A stretch of DNA of 28,631 nucleotides from DATBED01 sp036276195 (GCA_036276195.1 DATBED010000041.1:1-28631); one strand, 5' to 3'; shown: positions 7,713-16,311, counted from the first letter of the stretch. Notes: generated from the letters alone by a model not told the origin. Program-made: numbers and translations.

Positions 7713-10700
7713 CTAGATCTGATTAGATAGGAGGTCTTCCTCGAAGCGGAGGATACCTTTGAGGCTGTTTTCATACTTGGAAGTATCGGGAAAGTTAAGC
7801 TCCTGGATATGTTGCCAAACGGCAGTAATCAGGCGAGTAAAGCGCTCCAACTCGGCGGCTTCAAATGACAGTTCAAGGTTGGCCAGGAGCTTACCGTTTT
7901 CGTCGGCTTCAATGAATTCCAGGGCGCCAGCATTAGCCACCAGCTTGCCGGCAAAACTGGCCGAGTGCTCGATTAGCAGCTTGTAAAACAGCAGCTGCTG
8001 GCGGTACTTGTGCAGCTTGAGCTGTTCGTAGGCGTCTTTCCCCTGCCAAGACCGCGCTGGTTTGCCAGTTTTGAAATCAATCACTTCCACACTGCCTTGC
8101 CCACCCAACCGCATCTTGTCTATTTTGCCACTTAGGTTGGCGCCGGCAATGACCACGCCTTCGTTATTGAAACCGCGCTCTAGTAAATCTGTTGGCGAGA
8201 AGCTAGAGCCGCGCTCTTCAAAGTAGTGGGTGAGAGCTTGCTGGCCGCGCCTTTCCAGGCGGCGAAAATCGGTTTGGCGTAACTGTTTGCGGCTTAGACT
8301 GTCGCTAAAGTATTCCACGACTTTTTTAATGTCGGGTAGCCGGGCTTGGCGGCGCAATTCCAGGTGGGCCCACTGCAGTGTCTTGTGGATGGCATCGCCG
8401 TAAGCGGCGGCCGGCATTGGTGCTTCGGGGAAGCGTAGCAAATTATGGATTAAGAAATATTGCGGACCGCTGCCGACTATATCGAGGAAGTTATTTAAAT
8501 GAGTGACGCTAAGCTTATAGTTGGCTAGTATAGGCTCGAACAGTGTCGGTTTGTCGGCGATCACTTGCCGGAAGCGGTAAGCCCAGTCGGTGGTTAGGAT
8601 TTCGGCGGCCCGGGCGGCCACCGGTTTATCCAGCTGTTGCGGCTGGAAGGCCGGGTGGCTGGGGCTGGCGTCGCTGCTGATAAAGCTTAGGGGCGGCGAT
8701 AACTTGTTTTCCAGCGTGTGGCTGTAGCTGGTTAGGTGCAATGTGTGCTTGGCCCGCGTCAGGGCCACATACAGCAGTCGTAGCTTGTCGTTATCGTTGT
8801 CACCAGCCGGTGCTATGGGCAGGTTCTTAGGCAGACTAATGGATGGACTGCGGCTACGGGCCGTTGGCCCCCACACTTCGTCTTGGGCGTTAATCACAAA
8901 AACCACTTCGAACTCTAGCCCTTTGGCTTTGTAAGCGGTCATGACCTGTACGGCGTTAGTGGTTTGGGTATGCGGGTTAGTATCGATGATCTTTAAGTTA
9001 GCCGAACGGTGCAAGTCGGCGAACTCCAGCAGGTCTTTTATAAACAGTGTTTGGGTCGGCTTCCACTGGCGCAGGCGTTGGCGCAGGGTGGCCAGCTGCC
9101 CGAGTAGCGTCAGGTAGGCGTCAGTGGCTTGCTCGTAGCGGTCTTGGCCGAAGTAATATTCGCGCATTGGCGACACGAAGCCCTGTTCTTTCCGCTCCGG
9201 CAAAAGTAAATCTTCAAACTCGTTGTCGTGTCCCTCGATGATGCCGCCCAGCAGCTGGTCGAGCACGTATTCCAGCGGTTCTAGCGAAGCCCGTTTAGCC
9301 AGGTCGAGGAACCAGTTAGTGATGTCGTGCACCTCTTGGTTTTTATGCTTGGCCAGCACTTCCAGCCAGTGTTTATTGCCGGTGTAGGCTGCCAGGCTGA
9401 TCTGGACCAGCAATTCGCTGGGCAAGCCCCACAGCTCATAGGCCAGCACTTGGCCAAACAGGGCGTCGGCGTCGTCTTGGCGGTTGTCGGCCAGCGCCAT
9501 TATCAGCCCAGTCATGGCCAGCAGCTGGATGATAATTGGCGATTCCAGGATGTTTTCGCGGCGCTCGTAGGCCACCGGCAGGCGACGGCTGCCCAAGTAA
9601 GGCATCAGGCGCTCCAGGTAGCGGTGCCGCGGCCCGATCACGGCAATCTCCTCGGGCTTAATGCCCTGCTCAATGTATTCTTCGATTTGCTGGGCCACCC
9701 AGTCGTACTGGGCCAGTTCACTCTGGAATTGCCAATGGCTCAACAGATCAGCTGAGTGTTCCGTTTCAGCCACCAGCTGTTTTTTGACTTCGTCTAGTAC
9801 GCTTTCCAAGCGATCACTGATCTGTTCGGCGACCGTGGAGCTGGCATCCAGTATGGCTTGGGTGGAGCGGTAATTTTCGGTTAAGGTGATTTGCTTGGGT
9901 TGACGATACAGCCGCGCGAAGGCCACCATATTGGAAACTTCGGCCCCCTGAAAGGCGTAAATCGCCTGGTCGTCGTCGCCGACGGCCATAATATTGGGCC
10001 GATTTTCGTGGACAGGATTGTCGCCCAGCGCTGCCAGCATGCGCAGCTGGGCCTTATTGGTATCCTGAAATTCGTCGACCAGGATGTATTGGTAGCGCTC
10101 CTGCAGCGTGAAGCGCAGCTCGGTGTCGTTTTCCAGGGCGTGAACCACCTCCATGATCATGTCGTCGAAGTCATACAGGCCCTGCTCGGCCATCTTATCG
10201 AGCAAAGCCTGGTAGACCTTGGCCACGGCCTGCAGTTTGCGGGAATTGCGGCCGCTGTCCTTAAAAACATGCTGGCCTTCGACGTTTTTTTGCAGCCAAG
10301 CGTTACGCCAAGCGGTCATAGGCGGCGCGTAGCGGCCGCTGGCCGGCGTCGCCTCAATAGCGGCTTCTAATTCGGTAGCGCAGACTGTGGCATAATCCGG
10401 GAAGCCAAACCGCGGCTCATCCATATATCCTTTAACTTTATCTAATAGACCTTGGTAAGCCGGTAGCTGCTGGGGCGCAGTTGGTACAGCGAAAACAGAG
10501 GCCACTTCGCTTTCTACGGTATCCATAAAGCTCTGGTTGGCCTTAATAATTTCGCGCAGCTCGGCAGGTGTCAGGGCGTTCTGTTTAAGCCAGCTGATAA
10601 TATTTAACGTATCTTTTAAAAAGATAAAATCGTCGCCAACCTTGATACTCAAAGGATTACTATGTGGCAAATCCTCAAAAATATTGCGCATTAATTCGTA

Positions 10701-11063
10701 GCGGCCAAGCTCGTCTACCTGCTGCAATAGGCGCCGCTCGGCAAATGAATCCGGGAATTGACCAATCACCTCACCGCCAAAGCCATGAAAAGTATGAATA
10801 GAGACGTGGTAAGCGGCCTGGCCGATGACGGTTTGCAGGCGCTCGCGCATATTACGGGCGGCGTTGTCGGTGAAAGTCAGGCACAGAATGTTGTTGGGCG
10901 CCACATCTGTCTGGCGCAAAATATTAGCCACGCGCAGACTAAGCAGCTGAGTCTTGCCGGTGCCCGGCCCGGCCACTACCAGCACCGGCCCCTCAATCGC
11001 ATCTACTGCCTGCTTTTGCTCTTTATTTAGCCGCTTATAGGCCGCTTTAAACTCCTGCTCCAT
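7713..11063 (-). CDS. UvrD/PcrA-like helicase with C-terminal RecB-like nuclease
   Basis: 1116 residues. SF1A helicase motifs appear in order: Q-motif-like LNKEQKQAV, Walker A AGPGTGKT at 31-38, LTFTDNAARNMRERL (Ia), VDEFQDTN (II), GDDDQAIYAFQGA (III), ENYRST (IV), AYKAKGLEFEVVF (V) and LLYVALTRAKH (VI). The last ~250 residues form a PD-(D/E)xK nuclease: GDAIHKTL (His), GKIDKM (Asp) and VIDFKTGK (Asp, Lys). It resembles AddAB/RecB-type end-processing enzymes in one chain, suggesting double-strand-break repair or degradation of foreign DNA. The ATG is preceded by TAAAAT six bases upstream and no Shine-Dalgarno. The gene stands alone between two convergent or distant neighbours. Confidence 0.93.
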   Translation of the reverse strand: MEQEFKAAYKRLNKEQKQAVDAIEGPVLVVAGPGTGKTQLLSLRVANILRQTDVAPNNILCLTFTDNAARNMRERLQTVIGQAAYHVSIHTFHGFGGEVIGQFPDSFAERRLLQQVDELGRYELMRNIFEDLPHSNPLSIKVGDDFIFLKDTLNIISWLKQNALTPAELREIIKANQSFMDTVESEVASVFAVPTAPQQLPAYQGLLDKVKGYMDEPRFGFPDYATVCATELEAAIEATPASGRYAPPMTAWRNAWLQKNVEGQHVFKDSGRNSRKLQAVAKVYQALLDKMAEQGLYDFDDMIMEVVHALENDTELRFTLQERYQYILVDEFQDTNKAQLRMLAALGDNPVHENRPNIMAVGDDDQAIYAFQGAEVSNMVAFARLYRQPKQITLTENYRSTQAILDASSTVAEQISDRLESVLDEVKKQLVAETEHSADLLSHWQFQSELAQYDWVAQQIEEYIEQGIKPEEIAVIGPRHRYLERLMPYLGSRRLPVAYERRENILESPIIIQLLAMTGLIMALADNRQDDADALFGQVLAYELWGLPSELLVQISLAAYTGNKHWLEVLAKHKNQEVHDITNWFLDLAKRASLEPLEYVLDQLLGGIIEGHDNEFEDLLLPERKEQGFVSPMREYYFGQDRYEQATDAYLTLLGQLATLRQRLRQWKPTQTLFIKDLLEFADLHRSANLKIIDTNPHTQTTNAVQVMTAYKAKGLEFEVVFVINAQDEVWGPTARSRSPSISLPKNLPIAPAGDNDNDKLRLLYVALTRAKHTLHLTSYSHTLENKLSPPLSFISSDASPSHPAFQPQQLDKPVAARAAEILTTDWAYRFRQVIADKPTLFEPILANYKLSVTHLNNFLDIVGSGPQYFLIHNLLRFPEAPMPAAAYGDAIHKTLQWAHLELRRQARLPDIKKVVEYFSDSLSRKQLRQTDFRRLERRGQQALTHYFEERGSSFSPTDLLERGFNNEGVVIAGANLSGKIDKMRLGGQGSVEVIDFKTGKPARSWQGKDAYEQLKLHKYRQQLLFYKLLIEHSASFAGKLVANAGALEFIEADENGKLLANLELSFEAAELERFTRLITAVWQHIQELNFPDTSKYENSLKGILRFEEDLLSNQI

Positions 11064-11069
11064 ACCCCT

Positions 11070-11075
11070 ATTTTA
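11070..11075 (-). promoter_or_regulatory. -10 box six bases before the helicase start
   Basis: Read leftward, TAAAAT ends six bases before ATG 11063, so transcription would begin at or next to the A of the start codon. No consensus -35 was found. The prediction rests on the repeated spacing seen at other unit heads in this window. Confidence 0.35.
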
Positions 11076-11163
11076 CCGGAAAGACCACCCGAATGCGGAA
11101 ATGAATCCGAACACTGGCTACCACCACTGTGCATTTTATGACATTTAATACATAAAATTTAGG

Positions 11164-11197
11164 TGTTCCACTATAACATATATGTTATAGTGGAACA
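11164..11197 (+). repeat. Perfect 34-bp palindrome in the ndh-helicase intergenic region
   Basis: The left arm TGTTCCACTATAACAT is followed by AT and an exact reverse-complement right arm; all 17 pairs match and there is no true spacer. It lies 66 bases past the ndh stop and about 100 bases before the helicase start. As RNA it would form a long AU-rich hairpin, but no immediate U-run follows in either direction, so a classical terminator is only one option. Operator for a dimeric regulator is another. A 10-bp inverted repeat (11107-11116 with 11232-11241) brackets it. Confidence 0.85.
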
Positions 11198-11262
11198 GAT
11201 TAGAAATATGCCTAATATGCTATAAAGTTGACAGTGTTCGGGGTGTCACTATGCAGCCAGCC

Positions 11263-12453
11263 TTAGCGAGTGGTGGCGGTGGCGCAGATGGGGCAGCCGT
11301 CTTCTTCAGTGAATTCGGTCAGGAATTGGCGGCTGGCTTTGGGCCACGGTTCAAGATCGTGGAAGCCCATTAAATCGGCGGCTTCACGCAATAGCCAGCC
11401 GGATTTGCCCTTGAGGCGGACGCCGTTCCAGACCACGGCCGCCCAGTGTGGGCCGGCTGGAATGACGGTGATCGGCTCCTTGGCGACATAGCTCTTGAAC
11501 TTCTTGCCTGCCGCCCGGCGTTTCAGGTTTTTGGCCACGAATTCGCCGTCGTGCAGGGCCGTTTGGGCCAGGCCGCTAAAGGGCGTGTTGGCGTTGTCGC
11601 CAATGACGAAGATGTTTTCTTCAGCCTGCAAGTAGGCGTCGACCGATACCTTGCCACGGTTGGTTAGGGCGAACTTGTTCTGGCCGAAGAACGGGTGGTT
11701 GGTCACGCCGGCCGTCCAGATGACGGTGTGGCTGCGAACCGGCTTGCCATTGATCGTTAGCTCGTCGGCCGTTTCGCCCTGCACGGCGCTACCGATGTAA
11801 AGCGTGATGCCCAGGCGCTTGAGCCGGCGTTTAACGGCCCGCGAAACGTCTTTGGGCAGGCGCGGCAGCAGGCGCGGCATGGCTTCGATCAGGTCGATAT
11901 GCGGTTTGCGCGCCGGCAGACCGTGGTTCTCGATGATCTTTTTGAGGTAGGCTGGCAGGGCGCCGGCCAGCTCAATGCCGGTCGGCCCGGCACCGACAAT
12001 CACATAGTTTAAATCCGGCCGCCGCTCATCTGTTAATTGCTGGTGTAAATGGGCTTTGAAGCGCGCCACCTCGGCTTGGGTTTTAATACTGTAGGAAAAT
12101 TCGGCTAATCCCGGAATGCCGAAGTAATTGGTTACTACTCCTAAGCCTAGGATTAGCGAATCATAATTAAAAACTTGCCCTTCGGCCGTAGTGACGGTTT
12201 TAGCTTTGCGGTCGATTGTTGTGGCTTGGCCTTGAACGATTTGGACCGGCTTGCCGGTAAAAATTCGGGCCAAGGGAATGCTGGAGTTGCGACGCTGGCC
12301 GCCGGTGGCTGTGTGGTACAGCGTTGGATAGTAGCGCAGGTCGCTATCGTCACTCAGCAGAGTTACTTCAATCCGCTCATCGTCGGCCAGCTCCAGCGCG
12401 GCTTTAACACCGCCAAAGCCACCGCCGACTACTAGAACTTTTGTCTTTGCCAT
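11263..12453 (-). CDS. ndh: Type II NADH:quinone oxidoreductase (NDH-2)
   Basis: Single-subunit flavoprotein, 396 residues, that passes electrons from NADH to membrane quinone without pumping protons. The FAD-binding Rossmann motif GGGFGG is at residues 10-15. The NADH-binding motif VGAGPTGIELAG follows in mid-protein, then WTAGV and VIGDNANTP, the second FAD contact. The C-terminal region carries an amphipathic stretch, as expected for a peripheral membrane enzyme, and ends with a CPIC pair of unknown role. It would be the main electron entry for the cyo oxidase encoded at 16308-20975. A perfect TATAAT ends 10 bases before the ATG, with no Shine-Dalgarno. Confidence 0.93.
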   Translation of the reverse strand: MAKTKVLVVGGGFGGVKAALELADDERIEVTLLSDDSDLRYYPTLYHTATGGQRRNSSIPLARIFTGKPVQIVQGQATTIDRKAKTVTTAEGQVFNYDSLILGLGVVTNYFGIPGLAEFSYSIKTQAEVARFKAHLHQQLTDERRPDLNYVIVGAGPTGIELAGALPAYLKKIIENHGLPARKPHIDLIEAMPRLLPRLPKDVSRAVKRRLKRLGITLYIGSAVQGETADELTINGKPVRSHTVIWTAGVTNHPFFGQNKFALTNRGKVSVDAYLQAEENIFVIGDNANTPFSGLAQTALHDGEFVAKNLKRRAAGKKFKSYVAKEPITVIPAGPHWAAVVWNGVRLKGKSGWLLREAADLMGFHDLEPWPKASRQFLTEFTEEDGCPICATATTR

Positions 12454-12463
12454 AATGCTTAAG

Positions 12464-12469
12464 ATTATA
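12464..12469 (-). promoter_or_regulatory. -10 box of the ndh promoter
   Basis: Read leftward it is a perfect TATAAT, ten bases before the ndh ATG, predicting a leader of about three bases. CTGACA at 12494-12489 is a possible -35 with a long 19-base spacer. It sits back to back with the promoter of the divergent glycosyltransferase, so the two may interfere or share control. Confidence 0.55.
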
Positions 12470-12483
12470 CCGCATTTACTTGA

Positions 12484-12489
12484 TAAAAT
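12484..12489 (+). promoter_or_regulatory. -10 box before the GT4 glycosyltransferase
   Basis: TAAAAT within TTGATAAAATG, eight bases before ATG 12498. This predicts a near-leaderless transcript. An AGGAG directly abuts the ATG with zero spacing and so cannot work as a normal Shine-Dalgarno. Confidence 0.35.
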
Positions 12490-12497
12490 GTCAGGAG

Positions 12498-13574
12498 ATG
12501 AAAGTTCTATTTGTCACCAGGAAGTTTCCGCCGAGCGTCGGTGGCATGGAGCTGTTTGCCCGCGACTTGTCTAGCGCTCTAGGCGACAGAGTTGAATTAA
12601 GGCTGGTTAAGTGGGGTGGCCACGGTCGCAAAAAGGCCGTTTTAATCGCCCTGCCTTATCTGTTTCTACGCTCTTTCTGGGCGCTCCTGGTCGGCAATTT
12701 CGATGTTATTCATGTGCAGGACGGCCTGCTGGCGCCGATGGGCCGGGTTTTATCTTTCATTTTTCGCAAGCCTTACGTGGTTGTCATTCACGGCCTAGAC
12801 ATTACCTACACTAATCCCCTTTTTAAGGCCATGGTGCCAGCAACCGTCGCGCGGGCGAGCGCCGTTATTTGCATTAGCCAAGCGGCGGCCACAGAGGCAA
12901 TTCGGCGCGGTGTGCCGGGCACCAAAATTCAGGTGATTCCGTTGGCAGTTAATGACGACGTTCACGGTTTAGCCAGCCAAACCGAACTCTTAGATTACCT
13001 GGATCTATCTGACAATTACCAAGTGCTTCTAACGGTTGGCCGGTTGGTCAAACGAAAGGGCGTGGTCTGGTTCATCGAGAACGTTTTGCCGGGGCTGGTC
13101 GAAAAATTCCCCAAGCTGGTTTACTTGGTGGCCGGCGAAGGCCAAGAACGGCCCAACATTGAGGCCGCGGTTGCCCGTACTAAAACGGAAAAGTATGTGC
13201 GACTACTGGGCAAAACTTCGCCGGAATTGCTGGCGGCTGCCTATAACGGCGCTGACGTTTTCGTGATGCCAAACATTAAAGTGCCCGGCGACGTAGAAGG
13301 CTTCGGCTTAGTGCTACTTGAGGCGGCTGTGTGCGCTCGACCAGTGGTGGCGGCCAATTTAGAAGGCATTAAAGATGCCGTGGTTGACGGCCAAAACGGC
13401 GTGCTGGTGCCGCCCGGAAATGCCATTCGCTTTAACGATGCTGTATCTTTTTTCTTAGATGACCCGGCGGCAGCCAAGCAGTTCGGCGCCCAGGCCCGCC
13501 AGTTTACTCTAGACAATTACAGCTGGACCAAAATAGCCGATCGTTACCTTGAAGTTTACAGCCGCTTGCATTAA
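12498..13574 (+). CDS. GT4-family glycosyltransferase
   Basis: 358 residues with the two-domain GT-B layout. The N-terminal acceptor domain begins KVLFVTRKFPPSVGGMELFARDL, with the glycine-rich loop typical of GT4. The C-terminal donor domain has VGRLVKRKG, then the EGFGLVLLEA (E-x7-E) nucleotide-sugar motif. It would transfer a sugar from a nucleotide donor to a lipid or polysaccharide acceptor at the inner membrane face; the substrate is unknown. I use ATG 12498 because the protein then starts at the conserved first strand; TTG 12480 would add six residues without a ribosome site. The next gene follows after 27 bases. Confidence 0.9.
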   Translation: MKVLFVTRKFPPSVGGMELFARDLSSALGDRVELRLVKWGGHGRKKAVLIALPYLFLRSFWALLVGNFDVIHVQDGLLAPMGRVLSFIFRKPYVVVIHGLDITYTNPLFKAMVPATVARASAVICISQAAATEAIRRGVPGTKIQVIPLAVNDDVHGLASQTELLDYLDLSDNYQVLLTVGRLVKRKGVVWFIENVLPGLVEKFPKLVYLVAGEGQERPNIEAAVARTKTEKYVRLLGKTSPELLAAAYNGADVFVMPNIKVPGDVEGFGLVLLEAAVCARPVVAANLEGIKDAVVDGQNGVLVPPGNAIRFNDAVSFFLDDPAAAKQFGAQARQFTLDNYSWTKIADRYLEVYSRLH

Positions 13575-13601
13575 ACATCCTAAAACCCTTAAGCTTAGAC
13601 G

Positions 13602-15266
13602 ATGGATGATGTTTATGCCGGCCTGATTAAGGCAGGTTTTGAAGGCGAGACCGATGACGAGTTGGCCACGCTAGAGCTGTACAGCCACGATGCTTCAATG
13701 TTTGAGCTGCGGCCTAGGCTGGTGGCCAAGCCCAAAGACGCCAAGGACGTGGAGCGATTGGTCGCAGTAGTGGCCGATCTCAAAAAGCACGACAAAAAAC
13801 TCAGCTTAACCGCCCGTGCGGCCGGTACCGACATGTCTGGAGGGGCGATAAACGACTCAATTATCGTCGACTTTCGAGAACACTTTACAGCCATTGAAAA
13901 AGTAACTGATAAAACAGCCCAGGTGCAGCCTGGCGTGCTCTACCGCGAGTTCGAACCGGAAACGCTTAAACATGGAGCGCTGATGCCGAGCTACCCGGCT
14001 TCACGTGACCTGGCCAGCGTTGGCGGCATGGTTAACAACAATTCTGGTGGCGAAAAATCGCTGGAATTCGGCAAAACCGAGAACTTTGTGACGGCGCTGG
14101 ACTTTGTCTTTGCTGATGGCGTTAAGCGTACAATTAAGCCACTCAATAAGGCTGAACTGGCCAAAAAGATCAAGCAAAATGACTTTGAGGGCCAGGTTTA
14201 TGGCAAGTTATACAAATTACTCGAAGACAATTACGATGCTGTTAAAGCCGCCAAGCCGCATGTTAGCAAAAACTCGACTGGTTACAATTTGTGGGACGTT
14301 TGGGACCGCGACAAAGGCGTTTTTGATCTGACCAAACTGATTGTCGGCGCCCAAGGCACGCTTGGTTTCGTGACCGACATCCACTTCCGCCTGGTGCCGT
14401 CTCGCAAGCACTCCGGCCTACTGATTCTATTCATGAAAGATATCGCCGACCTGGGCGAGGTCATTCCTAAAGTGCTTGAATCCAAGCCAGCCACTTTCGA
14501 ATCATTCGACGACGCCACCATGTGGTTAGGCATCAAGTTCATGCCAAGCTTCCATAAAATGTTGGGCTGGACGGGCGTGATTAAGCTGTTGCTCAGCTTC
14601 ATTCCGACCGGCTTCCATATGTTTCGCGGCATTCCTAAGCTGATTTTGATGGTCGAGTTTAATGGCGAGACCGAAGAAGAAGTGCGCCAAAAGGTTAAGG
14701 CCCTGCACCGCGAGCTAAAACACCACCGGGCCCGTTACGAAATCAACGGCTTTGAAGAAGACCCCACCGAAGGTAAATCCGAGAAGTTTTGGCTGATGCG
14801 CCGTTACAGCTTCCAGCTTCTGCGCAGTAAGGTCAAAGACAAGCATACGGCCCCCTTCATTGACGACTTCGTTGTGCCGCCTAAAAACCTAACGGCCTTC
14901 TTGCCCAAGCTGCGTGCCGTAATTAAAAAATACAAGCTGTTCGCCACCATTGCCGGCCACATGGGCGACGGCAATTTCCACGTCATTCCCCTCATGAAAC
15001 TGGAAGACCCCAAAGACCGCCATAAAATCTTGCCAGCCATGAAAGCGGTTAACAAATTAGTGCTAAAGTATGGCGGCAGCTTAAGCGGTGAGCACAACGA
15101 CGGACTAGTGCGTGGCCCCTGGCTGAAAGAAATGTACGGCCCGCATACCTATAAACTGTTCCAAGAAACCAAAGACATTATGGACCCGCAGCATATCTTC
15201 AACCCTCATAAAAAAGCCACCGCCGACTGGGAATACAGCTTCAGCCACATCCGCGACCACTTCTAA
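13602..15266 (+). CDS. FAD-linked oxidase, GlcD / D-lactate dehydrogenase type
   Basis: 554 residues. An N-terminal PCMH-type FAD-binding domain (about residues 38-215, with ARAAGTDMSGGAI and PASRDLASVGGMVNNNSGGE) is followed by the FAD-oxidase C domain. That domain contains GHMGDGNFH at 452-460, SGEHNDGLVRGPW from 495 and the DPQHIFNPHK end. The family oxidises 2-hydroxy acids such as D-lactate or glycolate and hands electrons to quinone or cytochrome. There is no C-terminal Fe-S domain. I infer a respiratory D-lactate or related hydroxy-acid dehydrogenase feeding the quinone pool shared with NDH-2. No clear Shine-Dalgarno is present; co-transcription with the upstream GT is likely. Confidence 0.85.
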   Translation: MDDVYAGLIKAGFEGETDDELATLELYSHDASMFELRPRLVAKPKDAKDVERLVAVVADLKKHDKKLSLTARAAGTDMSGGAINDSIIVDFREHFTAIEKVTDKTAQVQPGVLYREFEPETLKHGALMPSYPASRDLASVGGMVNNNSGGEKSLEFGKTENFVTALDFVFADGVKRTIKPLNKAELAKKIKQNDFEGQVYGKLYKLLEDNYDAVKAAKPHVSKNSTGYNLWDVWDRDKGVFDLTKLIVGAQGTLGFVTDIHFRLVPSRKHSGLLILFMKDIADLGEVIPKVLESKPATFESFDDATMWLGIKFMPSFHKMLGWTGVIKLLLSFIPTGFHMFRGIPKLILMVEFNGETEEEVRQKVKALHRELKHHRARYEINGFEEDPTEGKSEKFWLMRRYSFQLLRSKVKDKHTAPFIDDFVVPPKNLTAFLPKLRAVIKKYKLFATIAGHMGDGNFHVIPLMKLEDPKDRHKILPAMKAVNKLVLKYGGSLSGEHNDGLVRGPWLKEMYGPHTYKLFQETKDIMDPQHIFNPHKKATADWEYSFSHIRDHF

Positions 15267-15291
15267 CTCCCAGCTCAGAGGACATAGTGAT

Positions 15292-15807
15292 TTAAGGGGT
15301 GACTTTAGGACAAAAAGCTAGTAATTTTGGCCAGACATTATTCTGGGTACTGCTATTCTGGGTACTGAACGGATGAGCAATAACCATACAAAGTTCATTG
15401 GCCGCTAGAGGTTCATTTGGAATTTCGGCCCTACTGCCTTCATCGCTTACGGGTATATTGCGTGGGTTACCGTATGTGGGCTGACACTCTTCTATAGCCC
15501 CCCAGGATCCGTCGCTCATAATTCGCCTGCTTACACTAAGGCGGCTTGCTAAATACTGAATTGTAATGGACGGATCTCTCATTGCGCCTTCTGTTACAGC
15601 TTCTGGATTATTGGCCCAAGAGCTTCGAATAGCATGACATACCTGGACCGTATTCAGGGCATTATCGTCAGCGCCCACATCTTGATTGTGTAGATATATA
15701 CCTCCAGCAAGGGCACCACCGACAGCTAATGCGCCCGCAGTTACCCCTGCAGGTATTCCATAACGAGCTAGGATGTTTCTAATAGGACCCTGCTTTTCTC
15801 GACTCAT
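15292..15807 (-). CDS. Membrane-anchored hypothetical protein with conserved-looking cysteines
   Basis: 171 residues, not recognised. Residues 1-14 are basic, then one membrane segment (about 17-38, Gly/Ala-rich) points the remainder outside. The outer part contains four cysteines (VC57HA, EEC, ELC, FC) that could form two disulfides, fitting the VKOR gene nearby. Near the C-terminus STQNS-STQNN is an in-frame 15-base tandem duplication. The promoter is the best in the window, with perfect -35 and -10 hexamers and the ATG eight bases after the -10, so the mRNA should be leaderless. A real gene is likely; its function is unknown. Confidence 0.7.
   Translation of the reverse strand: MSREKQGPIRNILARYGIPAGVTAGALAVGGALAGGIYLHNQDVGADDNALNTVQVCHAIRSSWANNPEAVTEGAMRDPSITIQYLASRLSVSRRIMSDGSWGAIEECQPTYGNPRNIPVSDEGSRAEIPNEPLAANELCMVIAHPFSTQNSSTQNNVWPKLLAFCPKVTP
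15339..15368 (+). repeat. 15-bp tandem duplication inside a coding region
   Basis: TATTCTGGGTACTGC is followed at once by a copy differing only in its last base. On the coding (minus) strand it gives the repeated peptide STQNS-STQNN, so the reading frame is kept. Confidence 0.9.
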
Positions 15808-15815
15808 GAAACATA

Positions 15816-15843
15816 ATTATACATAGAATAAAAGTATTGTCAA
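15816..15843 (-). promoter_or_regulatory. Consensus sigma70-type promoter, leaderless
   Basis: Read leftward: TTGACA (15843-15838), a 16-base spacer, then TATAAT (15821-15816). Both hexamers match the consensus fully. Only eight bases separate the -10 from ATG 15807, placing the expected transcription start at most one or two bases before the start codon. There is no Shine-Dalgarno. Confidence 0.8.
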
Positions 15844-15888
15844 TAGCCTTGCCAAGGGTAAATTGAAGTTCGGCAGCCTTTTTAAGCT

Positions 15889-16224
15889 TTAGATTATAAG
15901 CAACTTGCGGCGGGCGATGAAGAGTTCCGATAAGGTGATGGCCAGGTAAACTAGGCCGGCGGCGCAGGCGGATTTTAGATTGCTGTGGGTGCTGATGGCG
16001 AGGTAGGTTCCGCTGGCTAAGGTAGCTACGACTAGAGTGTAAGAAATGTTAAGTTTGGCCTTTGATGGTTTTACTACAGAAACGGTCGCCAAAACTAGGC
16101 TGGTCAAGGCGCAAGCGACGTGGATAAGTATAATTATTAAGTCTATTTTACACGTTTTACACGTAATTATTAGATTTGTATTAAACTTCTTGGCGGGTGA
16201 CTTTGGCGGGTTTATACTAACCAT
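15889..16224 (-). CDS. Small hypothetical membrane protein
   Basis: 111 residues with three predicted membrane segments (about 28-50, 58-78 and 86-104). The first contains His and the third is followed by a basic ARRKL end. The phrase KPSKAKLNISYTLVVATLASGTYL between segments one and two looks like a conserved family, but I cannot name it. A CKTCKI stretch comes from a 9-base tandem repeat (TTTTACACG twice, 16146-16163 on +). The only good start is ATG 16224, just three bases from the divergent small ORF at 16228. No Shine-Dalgarno or convincing promoter is seen, so it may be read through from the cyo operon, whose last gene ends 83 bases upstream. Confidence 0.6.
   Translation of the reverse strand: MVSINPPKSPAKKFNTNLIITCKTCKIDLIIILIHVACALTSLVLATVSVVKPSKAKLNISYTLVVATLASGTYLAISTHSNLKSACAAGLVYLAITLSELFIARRKLLII
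16190..16218 (+). promoter_or_regulatory. Promoter-like pair before a 27-residue ORF
   Basis: TTGGCG (16190-16195), a 17-base spacer and TATACT (16213-16218), then nine bases to ATG 16228. The layout matches the leaderless promoters elsewhere in the window. It lies inside the 5' end of the leftward membrane-protein gene. Confidence 0.4.
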
Positions 16225-16227
16225 ACT

Positions 16228-16311
16228 ATGACGACTCAGGCGGTAACTTTAGATGATTTGGCAACCGGCCAGCAACAATTGCTGGACGCGCAAGTACCCG
16301 CTAGGGCTTAA
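16228..16311 (+). CDS. Possible 27-residue microprotein
   Basis: A short ORF encoding MTTQAVTLDDLATGQQQLLDA plus six further residues, soluble, acidic to neutral and probably helical. It is not recognised. Support: a -35/-10 pair with leaderless spacing, and a stop (TAA 16309-16311) that overlaps the convergent cyoE stop, the same tight packing seen between proven genes here. Against: the length is compatible with chance and no Shine-Dalgarno exists. It could instead be the decayed start of a longer gene. Confidence 0.3.
   Translation: MTTQAVTLDDLATGQQQLLDAQVPARA

Noticed and set aside
11121..11276. Second inverted pair CCACCACT (11121-11128) and AGTGGTGG (11269-11276)
   Set aside because: It crosses rather than nests with the 10-bp pair, and one arm lies in ndh coding sequence, so chance is the simpler explanation.
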